Below are positions 43,974-51,673 of a stretch of 64,000 nt of DNA, one piece after another; within the stretch, counting starts at the first letter, position 1, and every line of letters starts with the position of its first letter. This stretch comes from Massilia sp. BSC265 (GTDB taxonomy: Bacteria; Pseudomonadota; Gammaproteobacteria; Burkholderiales; Burkholderiaceae_D). The stretch covers positions 1-64,000 of the forward strand of contig NZ_JPXI01000031.1 of NCBI RefSeq assembly GCF_000740675.1, written 5' to 3'. The notes under the pieces were generated by a model. The model saw only the letters and a list, made by a program, of their open reading frames with translations. It was not told the origin of the DNA and made no database searches. The translations under genes and the position numbers were made by a program.

Positions 43974-44864
43974 TCAGCTGGACGCCGGCGCCGCCGCGCC
44001 GGCAGCCGTTTTGCGACCCAGGATGAGGAAACCGAAGGCGGTGGCGAACACGTACATGCTGACCGAGTAGATTGCCGCCGGCAGCATCAGCTGGAAGTCG
44101 CCCAGCACCGACACCGCGACGAAGATCGCCAGCGTCGAGTTGTGGATGCCGATCTCGTAGCCGATGGCGATGGCGTTCGGCTTGTCCAGGCCCAGCATGC
44201 GCGGCACGTAGTAGCCCAGGCCCAGGCTGAGGATGTTGAAGAGGATGACGGCCAGGCCGATCGAGGCGAAGGAGGTGGTGATCGCCGTCCACTCCTTGGC
44301 GATGGCGATGACGGCAAGCAGGGCCAGCACGGCCATCGAGAAACGCTTCATCGGCTTGTCCATGCGAGCGGCGAAGGCCGGCGAGCGGCTCTTCACGAAC
44401 ATGCCGATCGCCACCGGGATCAGCACGATGACGATCACCTCGATCACCTTGGCGGTCTGCATCGGCACCACCTGGCCGCTTTTCGCAAACGTGTCGATCG
44501 CGAAGTTGGCGATCAGGGGCAGGCTGACGATCGACAGCACGGTGTTGATCGCGGTGAGCGAGATGTTCATGGCCACGTTGCCGCCGAACAGGTGGCTGAA
44601 CAGGTTGGCGGACACGCCGCCCGGCGAGGCCGCCAGCAGCATCAGGCCGACCGCATAGACCGGCGCCACGCCCAGGCCGACGATCAGGCCGTAGCAGATT
44701 GCCGGCAGCACCATGGCCTGCAGCACGAGGGCCAGCACCACGGCTTTCGGGTGGCCGAGCAGGCGGCGGAAGTCGGCGAGGGTGAGGGACAGGCCCAGTC
44801 CGAACATGATCAGCGCCAGTGCGCCGATCAGCAGGGTGGGCAACAGGGTGATGAAGTTGCTCAT
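43974..44864 (-). CDS. Bile acid:sodium symporter (BASS) family protein
   Basis: 296 aa from MSNFITLLPTLLIGALAL, with GGAG 7 nt upstream. Nine to ten membrane helices; SBF family motifs LALIMFGLGLSLTLADFRRL, LMLLAASPGGVSANLFSHLF and YEIGIHNSTLAIFVAVSVL. Probably a Na+-coupled carrier of an organic anion; natural substrate unknown. Confidence 0.9.
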   Translation of the reverse strand: MSNFITLLPTLLIGALALIMFGLGLSLTLADFRRLLGHPKAVVLALVLQAMVLPAICYGLIVGLGVAPVYAVGLMLLAASPGGVSANLFSHLFGGNVAMNISLTAINTVLSIVSLPLIANFAIDTFAKSGQVVPMQTAKVIEVIVIVLIPVAIGMFVKSRSPAFAARMDKPMKRFSMAVLALLAVIAIAKEWTAITTSFASIGLAVILFNILSLGLGYYVPRMLGLDKPNAIAIGYEIGIHNSTLAIFVAVSVLGDFQLMLPAAIYSVSMYVFATAFGFLILGRKTAAGAAAPASS

Positions 44865-44951
44865 GCGTGTCTCCGTTATTGTCGTTTGTGTGGTCGTGCA
44901 TCTGCCGCACGCCGTCATGACAGTGTAGTGCCTGGATGAGCTGTATGGACG

Positions 44952-44982
44952 AAAAAAAGCGGCGCCGCCTGGCGGGCGCCGC
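44952..44982 (-). terminator. Rho-independent terminator (minus strand)
   Basis: GCGGCGCC (44959-44966) pairs with GGCGCCGC (44975-44982); on the minus strand it is followed by seven T residues (A run 44952-44958). Ends the hypothetical gene at 45029-46027. Confidence 0.85.
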
Positions 44983-45028
44983 ATGGGGCACCAAACCGGG
45001 ATGGAAAACGGACGCAGGTGGCGGCGCT

Positions 45029-46027
45029 TCAGCGCACCGCGTTCGCTTCGTGCAGCACGGCCTGCCAGTCGGTGTTGTACAGGGTGCCGATCAGGCGCCC
45101 CGTGTTGCTGGTCGGCTCGATGCGCTTGTGCGTCAGCTCACCCATGACATGCGAGCCGTCTCCCACGTAGACCGTCATGAACTGGATGTCGGAACGCGGA
45201 CGCGACTTGTCGACCAGGTCGGGGTTGACGATCATGCGGCCGCCGTCGTCGACGTACAGCGGCCGGTCGGTATTCGACAGCACGAACATATAGCCCTTGC
45301 GCAGGACCGTCATGCCTTTCCAGCTCCCGTTCGGCTGGCGTGTGCCGATCTCGTCCGGATCGTTGACGGTAATCTCGAGGACCGGGCCTTCGCCCGGGGT
45401 GTGATGGGTGCCGTCGGGGTAGCGTTTCGTTGCCGGGTCGCCGAGGCGGATCGGATAGGCGATCAGCCTGAGCCTGCCCGGTAGGGCATGCCCGAGCGGC
45501 CCCCGGTTGTCGTGCTTGAAATCGGCGAACCAGACCAGGCTCGCGCCGCGGATGCCGTCCAGCGCGGGATGCTGCAGCACGCGCGTGGCAACCGTCTCGA
45601 GCTTGCGCTGCAGCTGTGCAAACTCCGGTTTCTTCTGGTTGCCGCTGAAATGCGCAGGCTTGGCCACGATGTTGCCGAGGGCATCGGTATCGGGCGTGCT
45701 GCCCCGCGTTGCGGCATCCGGCCGGCTCCAGTAGTCCGCGATGTAGTCGCCGTAGAAGACGGTGCCGTCCCCGAGGCGCATGCGTGGAGGCTGGGCGCCC
45801 GCGCGGACGTAGGCGGGCCTGGCGGCTGGAGCGGCCGGGCTTGTCGTCGTGCCCGCAATGTGATTCTGCGCGGGCCTGGCGGCCCCGTCGGAGATCGCCT
45901 GCACGGCGCCGCCCACGACTTGCCTGGCCAGGCTGTTGAGGAAGTCCTTGGCCACGGCCGGTTGGGCCGCGGCCAGGGTGGCGCAAAGCGTTGCAAGCAG
46001 GGCAGGGAAATAGGGTCGCTGTGTCAT
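45029..46027 (-). CDS. Secreted hypothetical protein
   Basis: 332 aa from MTQRPYFPALLATLCATLAA with cleavage likely after AQPAVA. No family recognised. Recognisable segments are RLGDGTVFYGDYIADYWS, FADFKHDNRGPLGHALPG, the RLRLIAYPIRLGD block and VLEITVNDPDEIG, then QFMTVYVGDGSHVMGEL near the end. It looks like a full-length exported protein with mixed alpha/beta content. It has its own terminator and is alone on its transcript or follows the GGDEF gene by 50 bp. Confidence 0.7.
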   Translation of the reverse strand: MTQRPYFPALLATLCATLAAAQPAVAKDFLNSLARQVVGGAVQAISDGAARPAQNHIAGTTTSPAAPAARPAYVRAGAQPPRMRLGDGTVFYGDYIADYWSRPDAATRGSTPDTDALGNIVAKPAHFSGNQKKPEFAQLQRKLETVATRVLQHPALDGIRGASLVWFADFKHDNRGPLGHALPGRLRLIAYPIRLGDPATKRYPDGTHHTPGEGPVLEITVNDPDEIGTRQPNGSWKGMTVLRKGYMFVLSNTDRPLYVDDGGRMIVNPDLVDKSRPRSDIQFMTVYVGDGSHVMGELTHKRIEPTSNTGRLIGTLYNTDWQAVLHEANAVR

Positions 46028-46077
46028 ACCGGTCCGTGGTGTGGGCAGTCCGGCATGCACTCTAGCCCTGGCGCCTG

Positions 46078-47343
46078 CTAGAAAACAGCCCCCGTCGTGG
46101 GGGAGCCGCCCGACATCGCGGGTGCGGCATGCCCCGTGCTGCCGTGCACGGAACGAGAGGGGCACACTTCGGCGCACGCGAAGGACAGCATGCCGCGGCC
46201 GCCATGCTTGGACGCGTAGAGCGCGTTGTCGGCGGCCTGCATCACTCCCTCCAGGCCGGCGCCGTTCAGGGGAAAGCTTGCCGCGCCGATGCTGGCGCCG
46301 ACCACGTTGTCCGCCAGGCGCGGATGCAGGGAAGGGTACAGGCAGTCGATCAGGCGCCGGCCGACGCTGGTGACTTCGTTGCGCGAGAACTCGCCTTCCA
46401 TCAGCACCACGAATTCGTCGCCGCCGATGCGCGCCAGGAATTCGCCGCCGCGCAGGACCGACTGGAAGCGGCGCGCCACTTCCGTCAGCACCTCGTCCCC
46501 GTCCGCGTGGCCATGGGTGTCGTTGACGGCCTTGAAGCGGTCCAGGTCGATGGCCAGCAAGGTGAAGGGTTTGCCGCTGCGCTGGCTCCTGGCTACCACG
46601 CTGCGCGCCCAGCAGTCGAAGAAGCGCCGGTTCGGCAGGCCGGTGAGGGCGTCGTGAGAGGCTTCCATGGCGAGGCGCCTGGCCAGCTCGTTGTTGCGGC
46701 GCGCAGCCGCCGACAGCGAGCGCCAGGCGTAGACGGTCATGGCCACCACGGTCGAGAGCATCAGGACCAGGATCACGGCCGCGCGCAGCAGGCGGTCGTT
46801 GAAGTCGTCCATGAGCGCGTCCCGGGTCACGCGCAGCCGGGCCACCTCTTCCTGGATCAGCTGGCGGGCTTCGCGCATCTTGGCGCGGCCGAAGCCTTCG
46901 CGCACGATGGCCAGGGCAGCGGCATCGTCGCCGCGCTTCTTGAGCTGCACGGTGCGCTCGAGCTCGTCCAGCTTGCTCTCCGTGATCAGGGCCAGCTTGC
47001 GCACGCTGGCGAGGAACGCCGCGTCGTGGTAGCCGGACTGTTCGGCCTGCGCCAGGTCGGCCCTGACGCTGCTGCGTCCCAGCTGGTAGGGTTCGAGGTA
47101 GGCCGGGTCGCCGGTGAGCACGAAGCCGCGCTGCCCGGTCTCGGCATTGAGCAGGTTCATCAGGACGTTGCGGACCTGGATGCGCGCCGTGTCGTTCTGC
47201 CTGAGCTGGCCCATCGCATGGCGCAGGTCGATGACTTCGCGCACGAAAAAGATGCTCATCGCCGTGATGATGACGAGCGCGAGGACCAGGGTGATGACAC
47301 TCCGGCGGATCGGCAAGGCCGGCACGACGTAGGAGGTGGGCAT
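46078..47343 (-). CDS. CHASE3-GGDEF diguanylate cyclase
   Basis: 421 aa inner-membrane protein. Helix about 12-34, periplasmic CHASE3-like sensor (DTARIQVRNVLMNLLNAETG with GFVLTGDPAYLEPY), second helix about 187-207, then a GGDEF domain with HDALTGLPNRRFF and an intact IGGDEFVVL at residues 307-311, predicted to make cyclic di-GMP. The inhibitory I-site position reads RGGE rather than RxxD, so product feedback may be weak. Confidence 0.92.
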   Translation of the reverse strand: MPTSYVVPALPIRRSVITLVLALVIITAMSIFFVREVIDLRHAMGQLRQNDTARIQVRNVLMNLLNAETGQRGFVLTGDPAYLEPYQLGRSSVRADLAQAEQSGYHDAAFLASVRKLALITESKLDELERTVQLKKRGDDAAALAIVREGFGRAKMREARQLIQEEVARLRVTRDALMDDFNDRLLRAAVILVLMLSTVVAMTVYAWRSLSAAARRNNELARRLAMEASHDALTGLPNRRFFDCWARSVVARSQRSGKPFTLLAIDLDRFKAVNDTHGHADGDEVLTEVARRFQSVLRGGEFLARIGGDEFVVLMEGEFSRNEVTSVGRRLIDCLYPSLHPRLADNVVGASIGAASFPLNGAGLEGVMQAADNALYASKHGGRGMLSFACAEVCPSRSVHGSTGHAAPAMSGGSPTTGAVF

Positions 47344-47460
47344 AACAATATGGATAGTGCGGATGCCCGTATGTTATCCCAACGTAAGATCATTCCTACA
47401 TAGACTTGTTATTTTGGCTAGGAAAGATTTTGAACACGTGTGAAATGCCCAACAGCGGTA

Positions 47461-49206
47461 TCAATGCGCGCGTCGCTGGACCAAAGCAGTGCCGACACCA
47501 TGGCGCTTGCCTTCGCTGACGGCGGTGACGGTGCCGTCCGGGTTGAACACCAGGGCATTGGCCGCACCGATTTCTTCCGGCGCCGCCTCCCATCGGTGGC
47601 CCAGGCGCTCGAGCGCGCGCGCCCCTTCGCTGCCGGGAAAGCCCGGCTCGATCGAGGTGGCGTCCCCGTTGCGCTCGGAGATGCGCGGCGCGTTCACGGC
47701 CTGGTCCATCGGCATGCCGAGGTCGATGTGGTTGAAGATCGTCTGCAGGACCGTCGTGATGATGGTCGAGCCGCCGGGGCTGCCGATGGTGAAGGCCGGC
47801 TTGCCGTCCTTGAGGGCGATGGTCGGCGCCATGCTCGAGCGCGGGCGCTTGCCGGCTTCGGGCACGTTCGGGTGCGGGCCGCTGAAGTCGAAGTCGGTCA
47901 GCTCGTTATTCAGCAGGAAGCCGTAGCCCGGCACGACGATGCCGCTGCCGCCCCAGGATTCGATGGTGAAGGTATAGGACACCACGTTGCCCTCCATGTC
48001 CGAGACCGTCAGGTGGGTGGTGTGGGCGTTTTCCAGTTGGAGCCTGGCCGACTGGGGGCGCAGCGGCACGCTCTGGTCGCGCTGGTAGCCGTAGGGGTCG
48101 CCGGCCGCCACCTTGCGCGCCGCCTGCGGGCCGATCAGCTTGCGCCGCGTCGCCGCGTAGTCCTTCGACAGGATGCCGGCCACCGGCGCGTCGATGTATT
48201 CAGGGTCGGCCAGGTAGGCGTTGCGGTCGGCGAAGGCCAGGCGGCTGGCCTCGATGTACAGGTGCTCGGCCTGGGCGCGCGGCAGCGTCTTCAGGTCGTA
48301 GCCTTCCAGGATATTGAGCGCTTCCGCGACGGTCGCGCCGCCGCTGCTGGGCAGCGGCATGCCGTAGATGTCGTAGCCGCGGTAGCTCGTGCGCAGCGGC
48401 GGGCGGATACGCGCCTCGTAGTTGGCCAGGTCGGCCATCGTCATGCGGCCCGGGCGCGCGCGCTTGCCCGGAGCGAGGGGCGGCTTGTTGACGGCGTCGA
48501 CGATGGCGCGCGCGAGCGGCCCCTCGTAGAAGGCCTTGACGCCGCCTGCGGCGATTTCGCGGTAGGCCTTGGCCATGCCGGGATTGCGGATCAGGGTGCC
48601 TGGCTGCACGGCCTTGCCGTTGCGCAGGTAGAGCGCGCTGGTGGGCGCATAAAGCTGAAATTTTCTTTCATTTTGGGCTGTTAAATGACTAAATATTTCA
48701 GTCACCCGGTAGCCTTTTTCGGCGACCTCGATGGCCGGCGCCAGCACTTGCTGGAAGCGCATGGTGCCGTAGCGCTCCAGCGCCTCGTGCCAGCCGCGCA
48801 CGGTGCCGGGCACGCCCACCGCGGCGCCGCTGGCGATGGCCGTTTCGTAGTCGACCGGCTTGCCGTTCTCGAGGAAGGCCTGGGGCGTGAAGCTGGCCGG
48901 CGCCGTCTCGCGGTGGTCGATGGTGATGACGCGCTTGTCCTTGGCCAGGTAGATCACCATGAAGCCGCCGCCGCCGATGCCGCAGCTGAACGGATCGGTG
49001 ACGCCCAGCGTGGCCGCCGCAGCGACCGCCGCGTCGATGGCATTGCCGCCCCCGTTCAGGATGGCGAGTGCCGATTGCGATGCCTGTTCGCTGATGGTGG
49101 CGACCGCGCCGCCGGTGCCTGTCGCTACCGGCGTCTTCGCCGCTGCGAGCGGTGCGTTCAGGACGATGGACAAGGTCAGCCCGCAAGCGAGCAGGGTCGC
49201 CTTCAT
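47461..49206 (-). CDS. ggt: Gamma-glutamyltransferase
   Basis: 581 aa. Signal peptide about 1-23, so periplasmic. Self-processing Ntn-hydrolase: the cleavage/catalytic Thr396 lies in NAHTTHLTVSDMEGN, where the small subunit starts. FSCGIGGGGFMVIYL, MPLPSSGGATVAEALNIL and GSPGGSTIITTVLQTIFNHI are conserved substrate-site elements. Cleaves glutathione and other gamma-glutamyl compounds. Confidence 0.95.
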   Translation of the reverse strand: MKATLLACGLTLSIVLNAPLAAAKTPVATGTGGAVATISEQASQSALAILNGGGNAIDAAVAAAATLGVTDPFSCGIGGGGFMVIYLAKDKRVITIDHRETAPASFTPQAFLENGKPVDYETAIASGAAVGVPGTVRGWHEALERYGTMRFQQVLAPAIEVAEKGYRVTEIFSHLTAQNERKFQLYAPTSALYLRNGKAVQPGTLIRNPGMAKAYREIAAGGVKAFYEGPLARAIVDAVNKPPLAPGKRARPGRMTMADLANYEARIRPPLRTSYRGYDIYGMPLPSSGGATVAEALNILEGYDLKTLPRAQAEHLYIEASRLAFADRNAYLADPEYIDAPVAGILSKDYAATRRKLIGPQAARKVAAGDPYGYQRDQSVPLRPQSARLQLENAHTTHLTVSDMEGNVVSYTFTIESWGGSGIVVPGYGFLLNNELTDFDFSGPHPNVPEAGKRPRSSMAPTIALKDGKPAFTIGSPGGSTIITTVLQTIFNHIDLGMPMDQAVNAPRISERNGDATSIEPGFPGSEGARALERLGHRWEAAPEEIGAANALVFNPDGTVTAVSEGKRHGVGTALVQRRAH

Positions 49207-49241
49207 GTGGTCTTCCTCTTTCGGCGCTTACTGTGTGCGCA

Positions 49242-49658
49242 TCATTGCGCGTACATGTTGAAAGTCACCGGATAGGATACTGGTGCAGCCCCGGCCACGC
49301 CGCGCGGCGGCAGCGGCGTCAGGTGGTCGAGCTGGATCAGCGATCCGCGCAGCGCCGGCGACATGTAGCCGGGCCGGCCCGGCACCAGGTAGAAGCCCTG
49401 GGCCACGTTACCGATGCGCATCGTGAAGCGGTAGGCCAGCTGGCCCGGCCAGACGCAGCGCGCATTGTCCGGGCAGCGGCTGTCTTCCGCGCCTTCATAC
49501 GTGATCGTGAGGCGCTCGCCCAGCGGCAGCACCTGGCGCTCGGTCATCGTGTAGCGGGCCTCGGGCAGGCGGTCCTGGGTGGTGGAGCAGCCGGCCAGGG
49601 AACCGGCAATGGCGGTGGCGGCGCAGCCGAAGGAGAGAACACGGAGCAGGGTGTGCAT
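49242..49658 (-). CDS. Hypothetical lipoprotein
   Basis: 138 aa from MHTLLRVLSFGCAATAI with lipobox SLAGC, so a lipid-anchored envelope protein. Visible are VLPLGERLTITYEGAEDSRC and DNARCVWPGQLAYRF; the two cysteines could form a disulfide. This CPDNARCVWPG type of segment occurs in small bacterial lipoproteins of unknown role. It lies 35 bp upstream of ggt on the same strand. Confidence 0.72.
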   Translation of the reverse strand: MHTLLRVLSFGCAATAIAGSLAGCSTTQDRLPEARYTMTERQVLPLGERLTITYEGAEDSRCPDNARCVWPGQLAYRFTMRIGNVAQGFYLVPGRPGYMSPALRGSLIQLDHLTPLPPRGVAGAAPVSYPVTFNMYAQ

Positions 49659-49749
49659 GCGATGTCCATCGGGTTGTTTTTTTGGAACGTCCATCATAGC
49701 AAACCTGCCCGCGGTGGTCGCGCACATACGCCCTGGCGGGGTCGATGCA

Positions 49750-49805
49750 TGTCACGGCGATGTTATTCACGAGGTCACATTGCGGTCATATTCGCGGACT
49801 AGACT
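49750..49805 (+). promoter_or_regulatory. Pho box and promoter of pstS
   Basis: GTCACAT (from 49774) and GTCATAT (from 49785) are direct repeats 11 bp apart, the spacing of a Pho box. A weaker pair (GTCACGG at 49751, GTTATTC at 49762) lies one repeat upstream. TAGACT (49800-49805) is a possible -10. PhoB binding here would induce pstS on phosphate limitation. Confidence 0.6.
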
Positions 49806-49860
49806 TCGTCGCGTGGTCCAAAACACACCTCCATCAACCAGGAATAGGAATAAGACGCCA

Positions 49861-50898
49861 ATGTTCAAGAAGATCCTCGCCGCTGCAGCCACCACTGCCG
49901 CCGTGCTCGCGATGTCGACCGCTTTCGCCGCTGACATGACCGGCGCCGGCGCGACCTTCCCGTACCCGATCTACGCCAAGTGGGCCGAGTCGTACAAGGC
50001 TGCCACCGGCAACGGCCTGAACTACCAGTCGGTCGGTTCGGGCGCCGGCATCAAACAGATCAAGGCCAAGACTGTGGACTTTGGCGCCTCGGACATGCCG
50101 CTGAAAGCCGAAGAGCTGGAAGAAGCAGGCCTGATGCAGTTCCCGGCCATCATGGGCGGCGTGGTCGCCGTGGTCAACGTCGAGGGCGTCCAGCCGGGCC
50201 AGCTGAAGCTGACCGGCCCGGTGCTGGCCGACATCTACATGGGCAAGATCACCAAGTGGAACGCCCAGCCGATCGCCGCGCTGAACCCAGGCGTGAAACT
50301 GCCGGACGCCGACATCACCGTCGTGCACCGCGCCGACAGCTCGGGCACCTCCTTCCTGTTCACCGACTACCTGTCGAAGACCAGCCCTGACTGGAAGAAC
50401 AGCATCGGCGCCGGCACCACCGTGAAGTGGGCCGTGGGCGTGGGCGGCAAGGGCAACGAAGGCGTCGCCGCCAACGTGCAGCGTATCAAGGGCGCGATCG
50501 GCTACGTCGAGTGGGCCTACGCCAAGAAGAACAAGCTGTCGCACACCCAGCTGAAGAACAAGGACGGCACTTTCCTGCAGCCTGACGACGAGGCCTTCAA
50601 GGCCGCCGCCGCCGGCGCCGAGTGGACCAAGGCACCGGGCTTCGGCGTGGTGCTGACCGACCAGCCAGGCAAGCAGAGCTGGCCGATCACCGGCGTCTCG
50701 TACATCCTGATGCACAAGACCCAGGCCAACGCCGAGAAGGGCACCGAAGTCCTGAAGTTCTTCGACTGGGCCTTCAAGAACGGCGCCCCGGCTGCCGCCG
50801 AGCTGGACTACGTGCCGATGCCGGCATCGGTCGTCAAGCTGGTCCAGGCCAACTGGAAAGCCAGCCTGAAGGATGCATCGGGCAAGGCGATCTACTGA
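49861..50898 (+). CDS. pstS: PstS, phosphate-binding periplasmic protein
   Basis: 345 aa. Signal peptide about 1-23 (AMSTAFA). Phosphate-binding loops GAGATFPYPIYAKWAE, VGSGAGIKQI, FGASDMPL and HRADSSGTSFLFTDYL match PstS. It delivers phosphate to PstCAB, whose genes are not in the window; only a PhoB-like regulator follows, past repeat copy D. Confidence 0.96.
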   Translation: MFKKILAAAATTAAVLAMSTAFAADMTGAGATFPYPIYAKWAESYKAATGNGLNYQSVGSGAGIKQIKAKTVDFGASDMPLKAEELEEAGLMQFPAIMGGVVAVVNVEGVQPGQLKLTGPVLADIYMGKITKWNAQPIAALNPGVKLPDADITVVHRADSSGTSFLFTDYLSKTSPDWKNSIGAGTTVKWAVGVGGKGNEGVAANVQRIKGAIGYVEWAYAKKNKLSHTQLKNKDGTFLQPDDEAFKAAAAGAEWTKAPGFGVVLTDQPGKQSWPITGVSYILMHKTQANAEKGTEVLKFFDWAFKNGAPAAAELDYVPMPASVVKLVQANWKASLKDASGKAIY

Positions 50899-50933
50899 TC
50901 TCCTGAATCGACGCGGCGCTGACGTAGGGTGGG

Positions 50934-51028
50934 CGGCCATGCCGCCCACGCGTTCAACTCACGTAAGCAGGCCGCACATCCATTCTTGCTCTGTCTGAAC
51001 GCGTGCTCGGCAAAGCCGAGCACCCTAC
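50934..51028. repeat. Intergenic inverted-repeat element, copy D
   Basis: Begins GTAGGGTGGGCGG-CCATG-CCGCCCACGCGTTCAA; ends GAACGCGTGCTCGGC-AAA-GCCGAGCACCCTAC. Two hairpins with inverted outer ends, like copies A and B. It fills nearly all the gap between pstS and the PhoB-like gene and stops 3 bp before that gene's ATG. Confidence 0.83.
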
Positions 51029-51031
51029 ATT

Positions 51032-51673
51032 ATGACTACCGCCAATACGATCGTTCTCGTGGTCGACGACAAGCCGGCCATCGCCGAGCTGCTCAAGTAT
51101 TCGCTGCACGAAGACGAGTGGATCTGGCATAGCGTGCCGAGCCTGGCGCAGGCCTGGGATTTCATCGGGCGCGAACGCCCCGAACTGCTGCTGCAGGAAT
51201 CGATGCTGCGCCAGGAGGGCGGCATGCGTTTGCTGGCACGCCTGCGTGGCACCAGGGCCCTGCGCGAAAAACCGGTGATCCTGCTCGCCGCCGACTGCAC
51301 GGACGGCGAACGCACCGCGCCGCCGCCGCCACCGGTCTCCGACTTCATCCCCCAGCCGCCGCCGGAAGAAGCCCCGGACGAGCGCCTGCTGCGCCTTGGG
51401 CGCCTGGTGCTCGATCCGCTCAGCTGCAGCGTCCGCGTGGGCAACCACAAGGTCGAGGTGCGCCATGCCGAATACCGGCTGCTGCGCTTCCTGCTGTGCC
51501 ATCCGGGCCAGGTGTTCTCGCGCGCCCAGCTGCTCGAGCACCTGTGGGAATCGCACGACACGCTCGACCAGCGCACCGTGGACGTCCACGTGCTGCGCCT
51601 GCGCAAGGCGCTGGGACGCGCCAAGTCCCTGATCAAGACCGTGCGCGGCGCGGGTTACATGCTGTCGGCCTAG
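51032..51673 (+). CDS. PhoB-like DNA-binding protein with degenerate receiver
   Basis: 213 aa. The N-terminal receiver-like domain keeps the acidic pair (VVDDKPAIAELL, Asp12-Asp13) but the phospho-acceptor Asp is Glu56 (LLLQESMLRQ), the conserved Thr/Ser is Ala (ILLAADC) and the Lys before Pro is Gln (FIPQPPP). A PPPPP run replaces the fourth helix. The C-terminal winged helix is intact and PhoB/OmpR-like: EVRHAEYRLLRFLLCHPGQV, DQRTVDVHVLRLRKALG, TVRGAGYML. It cannot be phosphorylated in the usual way. No SD is visible; repeat copy D abuts the start. Confidence 0.88.
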   Translation: MTTANTIVLVVDDKPAIAELLKYSLHEDEWIWHSVPSLAQAWDFIGRERPELLLQESMLRQEGGMRLLARLRGTRALREKPVILLAADCTDGERTAPPPPPVSDFIPQPPPEEAPDERLLRLGRLVLDPLSCSVRVGNHKVEVRHAEYRLLRFLLCHPGQVFSRAQLLEHLWESHDTLDQRTVDVHVLRLRKALGRAKSLIKTVRGAGYMLSA

